A stretch of DNA of 64,000 nt from Planctomycetes bacterium MalM25. Its GTDB lineage: Bacteria > Planctomycetota > Planctomycetia > Pirellulales > Lacipirellulaceae. Positions 45,917-57,139 of this stretch are shown piece after piece (within the stretch, counting starts at the first letter, position 1; every line of letters begins with the position of its first letter). A program made the position numbers and the translations under genes. The notes below the pieces were generated by a model. That model did not search any database and was not told the origin of the DNA. It saw only the letters and a list, made by a program, of their open reading frames with translations. The stretch lies in assembly GCA_007745835.1 (NCBI GenBank), contig CP036424.1:829001-893000 (forward strand). Reading direction: 5' to 3'.

Positions 45917-47248
45917 ATGCCCTGCCCCACTGCCCGCCTGTTCGCCCTCCTCGCCGGCCTGCTGCTGGTTTCCGCCTCGGTGGTCGCCCAGCAAGTGGAC
46001 CCGGTCGAGTTGCTGAAGCGTTCCGCCGCCGCTGTTGGCGAGGCCCAGTCGGCTTCGGTCGAGTTCGCGGTGACGATCAAGCAGGTTCGGAACGCCAAGG
46101 TCGATGAGCAGACCGCCGCGTTCCTCTATCGGACGGCGCCGGGCGAGCGGTTCGAGTTCGACAGTGTTGCCCCCGAGGGCGCCGAGGGGCCCAAGTTCGG
46201 CTACCGAGTCGCCGGCAACGGCGGCGTCACGCTGACGGCGATCTATGGCGCGAGGCGTCACATGCTGCAAGATAATCAAGACGGATTCGCGGCGTTCGTT
46301 CGCTCACGCGGGGCGATGGGCATCGGCAGCGGCCTGGGCGGCATGGCGCTCGCCTTCTTGCACCCGGCCGCCATGGAAGACCTGGCCGCCAGTGTCCTCA
46401 AGAGCGAGGTCCTCGGCGAAGACGAGATCGATGGCGAACGCCTGATCCACGCCCGCTACACCGTTGAGGGCGGCATCACCAGCGACGTCTGGTTCCGCGC
46501 CGAAGGCGAGCCGCTGGTCCGGCGGATCGAGCCCGACGTGCTCAGCACCCCGGCGATCCAGGAGATGGCGAAGCAGTTCGACAAGTTCGATTACCAGGTC
46601 CGCTTCGACTTCAACGACTGGAACCCCGAGGCGGGCTTCGCCGCCGAGGACATCCGCGTCATTGAGCCGAAGGACTCGCTCCTGATGACTTCGCTGTTCG
46701 AACCCCCGGCCCCCAAGCCGTACTCGCTGCTCGGCGCCGAGGCGCCCGCGTTCGATCTCACCACGCCCGAGGGCGAGCGCGTCAGCCTCACCGAGGCGAA
46801 GGGCGAGGGCGCTGTGCTGCTCGAGTTTTGGGCGACGACCTGCCCGATCTGCGTTCAGGCGATGCCCCAGCTGGAGAGGCTCCACGAGCAGTACGCCGAG
46901 CGCGGCCTCGATTACTACGCGATCAACGTCGGCGAGGCGCCGGCGGACGTGGCGGCCTTCCTCGAGCAACGCGGCCTCACACCGACCGCTCTGATCGACC
47001 AGAGCATGGATGTCGGCACCGCGTACGACGTCGTCGCCTTGCCGCTGATCCTGCTGGTCGGCCCCGAAGGACGCGTGCAGGTCGCCCAAGAGGGCTTCCG
47101 TCCCGAGACGCCCGAGAAGCTCGCCGCCCAGATCGAAGCGATCCTTGAAGGCGAGGACCTAGCGGCCGAGCAAGTCGCGAAGCTGCGTGAGGCCGAGGAA
47201 GCGCGTCTCAAGGAACGCGAGCGGCTCCGGTCGCGTCTGGACGGTTGA
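45917..47248 (+). CDS. DUF2092-like lipoprotein-type domain fused to TlpA thioredoxin
   Basis: Exported protein of 443 residues. Signal peptide to about 23 (LFALLAGLLLVSASVVAQ), then an outer-membrane lipoprotein-sorting-like/DUF2092 domain (about 27-245; DPVELLKRSAAAVGEAQSAS..., VWFRAEGEPLVRRIEPD), then a TlpA/AhpC-type thioredoxin domain (about 265-410) with active site W-A-T-T-C309-P-I-C312. It is predicted to act as a periplasmic thiol-disulfide enzyme. The C-terminus is a charged helix (EQVAKLREAEEARLKERER). ATG 45917 opens on the signal peptide. Stops converge with lpxA 43 bases away. Confidence 0.82.
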   Translation: MPCPTARLFALLAGLLLVSASVVAQQVDPVELLKRSAAAVGEAQSASVEFAVTIKQVRNAKVDEQTAAFLYRTAPGERFEFDSVAPEGAEGPKFGYRVAGNGGVTLTAIYGARRHMLQDNQDGFAAFVRSRGAMGIGSGLGGMALAFLHPAAMEDLAASVLKSEVLGEDEIDGERLIHARYTVEGGITSDVWFRAEGEPLVRRIEPDVLSTPAIQEMAKQFDKFDYQVRFDFNDWNPEAGFAAEDIRVIEPKDSLLMTSLFEPPAPKPYSLLGAEAPAFDLTTPEGERVSLTEAKGEGAVLLEFWATTCPICVQAMPQLERLHEQYAERGLDYYAINVGEAPADVAAFLEQRGLTPTALIDQSMDVGTAYDVVALPLILLVGPEGRVQVAQEGFRPETPEKLAAQIEAILEGEDLAAEQVAKLREAEEARLKERERLRSRLDG

Positions 47249-47291
47249 TTCAGCCTTACCCGAGGCTAGCGCCTTCGGCTCACATTTCCGC

Positions 47292-48158
47292 CTAGCCCGC
47301 GCGGCGGGACTCGGCGTGGCCCGGCTTGTCGGCCGACGAGTCGAGCGCGTCCTCGATCACGCGGATCGTGCCGCCGGGCGGCGAGCGACGCTCGCGTGCG
47401 TAGCCGCGCGACGTGTCGCGGAGGAAGGGTTCGAACTCGGCCGCGGGGCCTTCCGAGAAGGACGCGACCAGCAGGGCGAGCCGGTCTTCGAACGACGCCC
47501 CGCTGCGGTAGATCAGGCGGTAGGCCTCTTTCACCTCGGCGATCTGCTGACGGCTGAAACCGTTGCGACGAAGCCCAACCCGGTTGAGCCCAACGACGGA
47601 ACCGGTATCGCCGTCGATGGTGACGAACGGCGGCACGTCCTGCGTGACGCGGGCCATGCCCCCGATCATCGCGATCCGCCCGATGCGGCAGTGCTGGTGC
47701 ACGGCGCAACCGCCGCCCAAGAAGGCCCGCTCGCCCACGGTGACGTGGCCGGCGAGCATCACGTTGTTCGTCATCACGACGCGGTCTTCGATCTCGCAGT
47801 CGTGCGCCACGTGCGAGCCGACCATCATCATGCAGTCGTCACCGAGGCGGGTGACGCCCTCCTCGTACATGGCGCGGTGGACGGTGGCGTTTTCGCGGAA
47901 CAGGTTCCGGTCGCCGACGATCACCTTGCCGGGAGGGCCGGGCGGGGTGGCGTGTTGCGGCAAACCACCGACGACGGCGCCCTCGTAGAGCACGTTCTCG
48001 GCGCCCATCTCGACGCCCGATTTCACGGTGGCGCGGGCCAGCAGCTTGCAGCGGTCTCCCAGGCGGACGCCCGCTTCGACCAGGGCGAAGGGGCCGATCT
48101 CGACGTCCACGCCGAGCTCGGCGGTGGGATCGACGACGGCGCTGGGGTGGATGCTCAT
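47292..48158 (-). CDS. lpxA: Acyl-ACP--UDP-N-acetylglucosamine O-acyltransferase
   Basis: First enzyme of lipid A synthesis, 288 residues. A left-handed beta-helix of hexapeptide repeats runs from IHPSAVVDPTAELGVDVEIG to about residue 190, with the conserved FRENATVHRA, MVGSHVAHDCEIEDRVVMTNN (catalytic His in SHVAHDC) and GGCAVHQHCRIGR, and the C-terminal NRVGLRRNGFSRQQIAEVKEAYRLIYR. About 25 residues longer than E. coli LpxA at the C-terminus. Start 48158 (MSIHPSA) fits the family; 48167 is an alternative. Its presence supports a Gram-negative envelope with lipid A-type lipids. Confidence 0.93.
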   Translation of the reverse strand: MSIHPSAVVDPTAELGVDVEIGPFALVEAGVRLGDRCKLLARATVKSGVEMGAENVLYEGAVVGGLPQHATPPGPPGKVIVGDRNLFRENATVHRAMYEEGVTRLGDDCMMMVGSHVAHDCEIEDRVVMTNNVMLAGHVTVGERAFLGGGCAVHQHCRIGRIAMIGGMARVTQDVPPFVTIDGDTGSVVGLNRVGLRRNGFSRQQIAEVKEAYRLIYRSGASFEDRLALLVASFSEGPAAEFEPFLRDTSRGYARERRSPPGGTIRVIEDALDSSADKPGHAESRRAG

Positions 48159-48389
48159 CGCGTGCATTCCGTTTGCTGGCGTGCTGGGGGGCCGTGGTGG
48201 CCGGTGTTGGGCGGCGGGTCGCCAACCGAGGATATCGGTCGTCGGCTTGGCGCCGAGTGAGCCGGAACGATCGGATCCTCCGATTGCCCCAGACCCCTGC
48301 CGCCGTCCGCCCCTCCTCCTACAATCAACGGCCTCCACGGTCCAGAGCACTGCGGTGCTAGCACCCAACCTCCCACACCACGCGCCACG

Positions 48390-48728
48390 ATGTCCGACCC
48401 CGCCAAGCTCTACGACGAAGCCGATCAACTGAAAGCCTCCGGCGACCTCGCCGGCGCGGCCGCCAAGCTGGCCGAGGCCCTCGAGGCGGACGACTCGTAC
48501 GCCCTGGGGCACGCGGCGATGGCGGTCGTCCAGCAGAAGCTGGGCGAGCACGAGAAAGCGATCGAGCACGCCAAGAAGGTCTGCGAGCTCGAGCCGACCG
48601 ACGCCTTCAGCTACACGGCGCTGAGCGTCACCTACCAACGGGCCTGGGCCGGCACCCAGAACCAGCAGTACATCCAGCTCGCCGAAGACGCCATGGCCAA
48701 GAGCCGCGAGATCGAAGCGGGGGCGTGA
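48390..48728 (+). CDS. Small TPR-repeat protein
   Basis: Cytoplasmic protein of 112 residues with about three tetratricopeptide repeats (KLYDEADQLKASGDLAGAAA, SYALGHAAMAVVQQKLGEHE, DAFSYTALSVTYQRAWAG). It presumably acts as a scaffold; partners are unknown. Its stop lies 13 bases from the stop of the convergent cysteine desulfurase gene. Confidence 0.85.
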   Translation: MSDPAKLYDEADQLKASGDLAGAAAKLAEALEADDSYALGHAAMAVVQQKLGEHEKAIEHAKKVCELEPTDAFSYTALSVTYQRAWAGTQNQQYIQLAEDAMAKSREIEAGA

Positions 48729-48741
48729 GGTTCTTTCCCGA

Positions 48742-49887
48742 TCAACTCAGCTGTTCCCACGCCGCGAGCAGGGCGTCGGCCGCGTTGTCGACTTCGTCTT
48801 CGGTAGTGTACCAGCCGACCGACAGGCGGATGGCGCCGGAGGCCTCGTGCGGGTCGGCGCCCAGCGCGGTGAGTGTCGGGCTGAGCGTCGGCGGGGCGCC
48901 GGGCCCGCCCCCCGCGCAGGGGCTCGCGCACAGTTCGGGAACCGCCGAGAGCAGGTCCGACGCGATCACGCCGGGCAACGCCACGCAGAGCGTGCCGGCG
49001 AGGCGGTGGTCGGGGTCGGCGGGGCCGTACTGGCGGGCGCCTTCGGCGCCCGCTTCGAGTCGCTCGGCGAGGCGGTTGCGCAAGCCGGCGAGGCGTCGGG
49101 TCGCGTCCTCGCGTCCCGCTTCGGCGACACCCGACGCGGCTCCAAAGCCGATCACACCCGCCACGTTCGGCGTGCCGGCCCGCTGGCCGAGTTCGGTCCC
49201 GTCTCCCCAGAGCTGGGCTTCGAGGGCGACGCCTCTTCGTACGTAGAGAGCGCCGACCCCTTTCGGGCCGTACGCTTTGTGAGCGGAGAGGCTCATCAGG
49301 TCGACGTCCAACTGCGTGACGCCGAGCGAGCGGTCGCCGAGCGTCTGGGTCGCGTCGGTATGGATCAGCACGCCTTCACGCCGGCAGAGCGCGGCGATGT
49401 CGGCGATCGGCTGCACGGCGCCGATCTCTTCGTTCGCGTGGACGACGCTGACGAGCCGCGTCGTTGGCTTGAGCGCCGCGGCGACCCCGTCGGGATCGAC
49501 CAAGCCCTGCTCATCGACCGGCACGACGGTCAGCTCGGCGCCGCAACGGGCCAGGAAGCGGGCCGGGCCTTGGACGGCCGAGTGATCGACCGCCGACACG
49601 ATCAGGTGGGGCGTCTCGCCCGCCCGGAGTGCCGGCTCGACGAGGCCCCGCAGCGCCAGGTTCGACGCCTCGGTCCCGCCCGAGGTCCAGACGATCTCGT
49701 CCGAAGCCGCCCCGAGCACGGCGGCGACGCGCGTACGGGCGTCTTCGAGCGCTTCGCTAACGGCCCGTCCCGCTAGGTGCTCGCCCGCCGGGTCGGCGTA
49801 GCGGTCGGCCAGGTAAGGGAGCATCGCCTCTTGGGCGGCCGGCGCGAGCGGCGTGGTGGCGTTGTAGTCGAGGTAGATCGATCGCAC
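48742..49887 (-). CDS. Cysteine desulfurase (NifS/IscS-like)
   Basis: PLP enzyme of 381 residues that moves sulfur from cysteine to acceptor proteins. IYLDYNATTPL opens the fold, TSGGTEASNLALRG binds the PLP phosphate, SAVDHSAVQ and VHANEEIGAVQPI surround the ring, and LSAHKAYGPKGVGALY carries the Schiff-base Lys. The flexible loop Cys is in LCASPCAGGG. The GTG start at 49887 is chosen because it precedes YLDYNATT directly and because an intrinsic terminator for the upstream gene occupies 49922-49956, which the longer frame to 49959 would have to translate. No isc/suf partners nearby. Confidence 0.9.
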   Translation of the reverse strand: MRSIYLDYNATTPLAPAAQEAMLPYLADRYADPAGEHLAGRAVSEALEDARTRVAAVLGAASDEIVWTSGGTEASNLALRGLVEPALRAGETPHLIVSAVDHSAVQGPARFLARCGAELTVVPVDEQGLVDPDGVAAALKPTTRLVSVVHANEEIGAVQPIADIAALCRREGVLIHTDATQTLGDRSLGVTQLDVDLMSLSAHKAYGPKGVGALYVRRGVALEAQLWGDGTELGQRAGTPNVAGVIGFGAASGVAEAGREDATRRLAGLRNRLAERLEAGAEGARQYGPADPDHRLAGTLCVALPGVIASDLLSAVPELCASPCAGGGPGAPPTLSPTLTALGADPHEASGAIRLSVGWYTTEDEVDNAADALLAAWEQLS

Positions 49888-49921
49888 GGCGGCGGCCCGA
49901 ATCGCGGTGACGGCATACAAA

Positions 49922-49956
49922 AAGCGGCCCGGGGTCGGAACGATCCCGGGCCGCTT
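49922..49956 (-). terminator. Intrinsic terminator for the DUF3467 gene
   Basis: aagcggcccggg (49922-49933) and cccgggccgctt (49945-49956) form a perfect 12-bp stem with an 11-base loop. On the minus strand the stem is followed by a T run (CTTTTTGT). Confidence 0.88.
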
Positions 49957-50036
49957 CAAGGTTAGGTCACGGACGCCGTGCGAGCGGTGGGCGGGCGACC
50001 GTTACGATCGCTACGCCCCGACCCGCCAGATCCGGC

Positions 50037-50396
50037 TCAGCCCGGCTGCTTGACGACGCGCTTCTGCACGTCGGTCTCCAGCACGCCGAACGCCTGCTCG
50101 TGACGCTGCACGGAGAGGTGCAACGCCTGCAGCATCCGCTTGGCGGTGTAGTAGTTCGTGACGATCCGCTGCTTCACCTGGACCGGGTCGGTCGGCATGC
50201 CGTACGGCTGCGAGTTCAGGCCGAAGTCGAGGATCAACTCCTCGGGCGTGCCGGTCACGCGGCAAAAGTTGGCGTACTGGCAGATCGCCTCTTTGTCTTC
50301 AACCTCGACCCGCTGACGCTGCGGCGCTTCACCCGCTTGGGGGGCGGCGGCTTCGGGCTTTTCGGCGGTTTCGGGCGTGGCTGGCTCGTCGGCCAT
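50037..50396 (-). CDS. DUF3467 family protein
   Basis: Small cytoplasmic protein of 119 residues. An acidic, Ala/Pro-rich N-terminus (about 1-30) precedes the DUF3467 core (ICQYANFCRVTGTPEELILDFG, PVQVKQRIVTNYYTAKRMLQ, HEQAFGVLETDVQKR). The function of the family is unknown. It is monocistronic with its own intrinsic terminator at 49922. ATG 50396 is the natural start. Confidence 0.88.
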   Translation of the reverse strand: MADEPATPETAEKPEAAAPQAGEAPQRQRVEVEDKEAICQYANFCRVTGTPEELILDFGLNSQPYGMPTDPVQVKQRIVTNYYTAKRMLQALHLSVQRHEQAFGVLETDVQKRVVKQPG

Positions 50397-50558
50397 GTCG
50401 GGATCTCCTGCGAGCGATCGATTCTGCGTGCGGATAAGCCGGCCCGGCGGGCCGAGTGACTCAACTAGAGACCTGAAGCTTACCGCAGCTTCTTTGGGCT
50501 GGCCAGCAAGCTGGCGTTGAGAATACCGCGATCGAAATAGGTGTTCTTACCCAGTCGT

Positions 50559-51254
50559 TCACTTCCTGCGGCCTCGGCCGCCCTTGGGGGCGGCGCTGCG
50601 TGTGACGCTCAGAACCGTGGTGACCGCCTCGGTGCGGGGCGTCGTGTACTCGTCGATCCGGCGGAGGTCGTAGCCCTTCATGAGTCCGCGGTGGCGCGCC
50701 TCGCCCCGCTCGTCGGTCCAGCTCGGCCCCTTGATGAGCAAGAGCCTCCCCCAACCTTCGGGGTGCGGACGCAGCCAGAACATGAACTTCCAGAGGGGCG
50801 CCACCGCGCGGGCGATCAGGGTGTCGAAGCGGGGCGCCTCCGACGCGCGATCAACCACCGCCTCCGCCCGAGCGCCGTAGAGCGAGACGGGGATCTGGAG
50901 CGTCTCGATGAGGTTGGCCAGCACGTTCGTCTTCTTGGCGACCGACTCGCAGAGCCGCAGGTCGAGGTCGGGGCGGAGGATCGCCAGCGTCAGCCCCGGC
51001 ACGCCGCCTCCCGATCCGATGTCGAGCACCCGCTCTCCCTCTTTCAGGTGCTTGGCGATCTGGACCGTATCGACTAGGTCGCGGGTGACGAACTTCTCGA
51101 TCGTCGTGTGCCGCGTCAGGTTGAGTTTCTCGTTCCACTCCCACATCAGCTGGCGGTAGGCGTCCAGCTGCTCGAGCTGCTCCGGGGTGATCTCCAGGCC
51201 GCAGGCGGCGACCGCCTCGGCGAGGGACTCTTCGGGTGGGGCGGGCTCGGACAA
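50559..51254 (-). CDS. rsmG: 16S rRNA (guanine527-N7)-methyltransferase
   Basis: SAM-dependent methyltransferase of 231 residues that modifies G527 of 16S rRNA. The N-terminal helix region (LDAYRQLMWEWNEKLNLTRH) and the binding loop VLDIGSGGGVPGLTLAILRP, followed by KKTNVLANLIETL and ARAVAPLWKFMFWLRP, are diagnostic. Family length is about 210-240. It is divergent from the O-methyltransferase at 51365 and not next to the usual gid/par genes. Confidence 0.92.
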   Translation of the reverse strand: MSEPAPPEESLAEAVAACGLEITPEQLEQLDAYRQLMWEWNEKLNLTRHTTIEKFVTRDLVDTVQIAKHLKEGERVLDIGSGGGVPGLTLAILRPDLDLRLCESVAKKTNVLANLIETLQIPVSLYGARAEAVVDRASEAPRFDTLIARAVAPLWKFMFWLRPHPEGWGRLLLIKGPSWTDERGEARHRGLMKGYDLRRIDEYTTPRTEAVTTVLSVTRSAAPKGGRGRRK

Positions 51255-51364
51255 GCGTCGTCGGGGGGTGGGGGGTGATGGGCGGCGGAGGGGGCTACCA
51301 GTTATCCTTCACGCCGGGCCAAGAGTATACGCCCCTCGCCCCTTCTCTTTCCGTCTGCAACGAC

Positions 51365-52030
51365 ATGAGCAACGAGACCTGGACCGCGGTGGACGACTAC
51401 GTGGCCTCTCGCTTGGCGCCGCACGACGAGGACCTCGACGCCGCTCTCGCCGCCAGCGAGGAGGCGGGGCTGCCCGAAATCGCCGTCTCCGCGAATCAGG
51501 GCAAGCTGCTGCACGTGCTGGCCCGCACGGTCGGCGCCAAGGCGATCCTCGAGGTCGGCACGCTCGGCGGATACAGCACGATCTGGCTCGCCCGGGCGCT
51601 TCCCGAGGGGGGGCAGGTCGTGTCGCTTGAGGCCGACCCCAAGCACGCCGAGGTCGCCGGGGCGAACCTCGAACGGGCGGGTTTGTCTGAGCAAGTCGAT
51701 GTGCGTGTCGGTCGCGCGATCGAGACCCTGCCCAAACTAGCGGAGGAGGGCGTCGGGCCGTTCGACCTGGTCTTCATCGACGCCGACAAGCCGTCGATCC
51801 CGGATTACTTCGAATGGGCTTTGAAGCTGACGCGGCCGGGCAGCCTGATCGTGGTCGACAACGTCGTCCGCCGTGGCAAGCTGGCCGACTCGGAGTGCCG
51901 CGACGAGGCCGTGCTCGGTTGCCGGCGTCTGATCGAACAGCTCGAGGGCGAGACGCGCGTCGCCGCCACCGTCGTGCAGACCGTCGGCGCCAAGGGGCAC
52001 GACGGCGTCGTCCTCGCCACCGTCTTATGA
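51365..52030 (+). CDS. Catechol/caffeoyl-CoA-type O-methyltransferase
   Basis: SAM-dependent O-methyltransferase of 221 residues. The SAM motif is ILEVGTLGGYSTIWLARALP, followed by VVSLEADPKHAEVAGANLE, and the metal-binding loop is LVFIDADKPSIPDYFEWAL, then SLIVVDNVVRRGKL. This family (O-methyltransferase 3) methylates small catechols or related metabolites; the acceptor here is unknown. Start 51365 (MSNETWTAVDDYV) matches relatives. truB begins 19 bases downstream, suggesting co-transcription. Confidence 0.88.
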   Translation: MSNETWTAVDDYVASRLAPHDEDLDAALAASEEAGLPEIAVSANQGKLLHVLARTVGAKAILEVGTLGGYSTIWLARALPEGGQVVSLEADPKHAEVAGANLERAGLSEQVDVRVGRAIETLPKLAEEGVGPFDLVFIDADKPSIPDYFEWALKLTRPGSLIVVDNVVRRGKLADSECRDEAVLGCRRLIEQLEGETRVAATVVQTVGAKGHDGVVLATVL

Positions 52031-52048
52031 CTCACCACTGAGATTACC

Positions 52049-52960
52049 GTGGTGAATCCTTTCGGACTCCTAAACGTCAACAAGCCCGCCGGCGTGACCT
52101 CGCGTGACGCGGTCAATCGCGTGCAGTGGCTGCTCCGCCAGATCGCCAAACGCGACGGCGTGAAGCCCGCCAAGGTCGGCCACGCAGGCACGCTCGACCC
52201 GATCGCCACCGGCGTGCTGGTGCTGTGCGTCGGGCAGGCGACCAAGCTCATCGAGCACGTGCAGAGGAAACCGAAGCGGTACCGCGGCGCGTTCCTCCTC
52301 GGACGTCGCAGCCCGAGCGATGACATCGAGCTGGAGGCCGAACTGCTGCCCGACGCGCCACGGCCGACACGCGAGCAGATCGAAGCCGCCCTGCCGGCGT
52401 TCACCGGACCGATCGAGCAGGTCCCGCCCGCCTACTCGGCGATCAAGATTGGCGGCGTCAAGGCGTACGACTTGGCCCGCGCGGGCGAAGCGCCCGAGAT
52501 GAAACCCCGTACGGTGGTGATCCACGAGTTGGCGGTCGTGTCGTACGACTTCCCCGAGCTCGTCCTCGACATCCGCTGCGGCGGCGGCACCTACATCCGC
52601 GCCCTCGGCCGCGACCTCGCCGAGTCGCTCGGCACGGGGGCGGTGATGTCGGCGTTGGAGCGGACGGAGATCGGAGCGTTCCGCGTCGAGGAGGGGGTCG
52701 ACACGCAGGCGCTCGACGAGGAGTCGCTCCTCACGACGCTGCTCCCCGCCGGCTTGGCGGTCGGCGGCCTGGCCCGTTTCGACGTGACCGACGAGGAGGT
52801 CGAGGAACTCCGCAACGGCCGCTTCCTGACCCGAGCCGACGCCCCCGCGGGCGACGAGCTGGCCGTCTTCGATCCGACGGGCCACTTGGTCGCGCTGATG
52901 AAGCCGCGCGGCGGGGGGCGTTTTCAGCCGACGCGACTCTTCGTGCCGGCGGCGCAGTGA
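52049..52960 (+). CDS. truB: tRNA pseudouridine-55 synthase
   Basis: Enzyme of 303 residues that makes pseudouridine 55 in the T loop of tRNAs. N-terminal GLLNVNKPAGVTSRDAV, the catalytic-Asp motif GHAGTLDPIATGVLVLCVG, AYSAIKIGGVKAYDLAR and CGGGTYIRALGRDLAE are all present. The start is one of two adjacent GTG codons (52049 or 52052). It sits downstream of the O-methyltransferase rather than in the common nusA-infB-rbfA-truB order. Confidence 0.94.
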   Translation: MVNPFGLLNVNKPAGVTSRDAVNRVQWLLRQIAKRDGVKPAKVGHAGTLDPIATGVLVLCVGQATKLIEHVQRKPKRYRGAFLLGRRSPSDDIELEAELLPDAPRPTREQIEAALPAFTGPIEQVPPAYSAIKIGGVKAYDLARAGEAPEMKPRTVVIHELAVVSYDFPELVLDIRCGGGTYIRALGRDLAESLGTGAVMSALERTEIGAFRVEEGVDTQALDEESLLTTLLPAGLAVGGLARFDVTDEEVEELRNGRFLTRADAPAGDELAVFDPTGHLVALMKPRGGGRFQPTRLFVPAAQ

Positions 52961-53201
52961 AGCTAGGTGGCGTCTCTGATCTAAGCGAAAGGAGTTCACG
53001 ACGCCCACCACAGCGTGCGTGAACGAACGCCCCATCGGATCGTGCTAGTCGCGCTGACTGCGCCGGTTAGGCGGGCGAAGCTTTTGGACCCGGTGCTAGC
53101 GGCGCCGGCGATGCGCCTCGCGTAGTGACCTACGCCGCGCCGATGCCCAGCGATGCGGCGCCGTTGCGCGCGCCTCCCGCCCTTAGCCTCAGGACGCGCC
53201 C

Positions 53202-56213
<3,012 letters not shown>

Positions 56214-56288
56214 AGTCGCCAGGCCGCCCAGAGGCTGCTATGCTTGGGGATGTTCACACCCCCCTTGGACTCACCGATCTTCCGAGCC

Positions 56289-57002
56289 ATGACCCGCACG
56301 ATCGCCCCGCTGGCCGCCCTGCTGGCCGCCGTCTCCGTTGCCATCGCCCAGACGCCCGAGTTGGCCGAACCGGCCGCCGAAGGCCCGGTCGAAGCCGCCG
56401 TTGACACGGCCGCCGAGGCCGTCGCCGAAGTGGCGGAAAAGGTCGAAGAGGCCGCCGTGGCGACTGTTGACGCCGTTGAAGAGGTCGCCGAGGCGACGGA
56501 GGATGCCGTCGAAGAGGCGGTCGAGGAGACCGCGGATGCGGTGGAGGAAGCCGTCGAAGAGGCCACCCCGGAGCCGTCGGTTAACGAGCCGATCCTGCTC
56601 GAGCCCTCGGTGGAAGAGGCCCCGTCGGTCGATACGGTGATCGCCGCCTCGCCGGTGGTTGTTAGCCCCACTCCCGTCAGCCCGGTCGCCGCTGGCCCGG
56701 TCTGCTGCCCGATCCGCATCGTGGCCAGCCGGGCCACCCTGTCGGCCAAGCGGGCGTACCGCTGTGCTGGTGGTCAGGTCACGACGATGGTTTGCGTCGA
56801 CAGCCCGGCCGACTGCACTTGCACGCACTACCAGATCCCGCTATGCGTCCCCCGTTGCTGTGTCGGCGAGCCGCGCGTCTGCAACACCCGCCGGGGCCTG
56901 TTGGGCCGCGGCCATGTCGACCTGGTTTGGCCATGCGGTTTCACCGCGAAGGTCGTCTTCTTGGTGCACGGCGGGGCGAAGATTATTTACTTGGCGGGCT
57001 GA
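56289..57002 (+). CDS. Exported Glu/Ala/Val-repeat and cysteine-rich protein
   Basis: Predicted secreted protein of 237 residues, no family recognised. Signal peptide to about 20 (IAPLAALLAAVSVAIAQ), then a long helical low-complexity stretch (about 25-100) of repeated VEEAVEE/ADAVEE units, like phasin- or LEA-type amphipathic coils. A Pro/Val linker follows, then a C-terminal domain with 12 cysteines (VCCPIRIVA, CTCTHYQIPLCVPRCCVGEP). The Cys pattern recalls, loosely, the YTV/Cys wall protein at 39560. ATG 56289 is chosen at the signal peptide. A strong terminator follows at 57034. Confidence 0.7.
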   Translation: MTRTIAPLAALLAAVSVAIAQTPELAEPAAEGPVEAAVDTAAEAVAEVAEKVEEAAVATVDAVEEVAEATEDAVEEAVEETADAVEEAVEEATPEPSVNEPILLEPSVEEAPSVDTVIAASPVVVSPTPVSPVAAGPVCCPIRIVASRATLSAKRAYRCAGGQVTTMVCVDSPADCTCTHYQIPLCVPRCCVGEPRVCNTRRGLLGRGHVDLVWPCGFTAKVVFLVHGGAKIIYLAG

Positions 57003-57033
57003 GCCCACGGCTCCCACACGGGTAGAATCACGA

Positions 57034-57066
57034 CCCCGGGGCCGGCAGCGGCCCCGGGGTTTTTCT
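57034..57066 (+). terminator. Intrinsic terminator
   Basis: ccccggggcc (57034-57043) and ggccccgggg (57050-57059) form a perfect 10-bp stem with a 6-base loop, followed directly by TTTTTCT, 31 bases after the stop of the Glu/Ala/Val-repeat gene. Confidence 0.9.
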
Positions 57067-57071
57067 ATTGT

Positions 57072-57139
57072 TGGCCATCAGCTTTCGGCATTCGGCTGTC
57101 GGCTGATTCTCAAGAGCTGATCGTTGAAAGCTGAACGCT
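57072..57139. repeat. Repeat abutting the cimA start, relative of the cysQ hairpin
   Basis: catcagctttcgg and gctgatcgttgaaagctgaa share the agctttc/gctgatcg/gctgaa words of the 38123-38194 hairpin, in a more diverged form, and end exactly at the ATG of cimA. Pairing is partial. Confidence 0.45.

Noticed and set aside
49888-49959. N-terminal extension of the cysteine desulfurase
   Set aside because: It would translate through a perfect intrinsic terminator of the upstream gene, and relatives begin near YLDYNATT.
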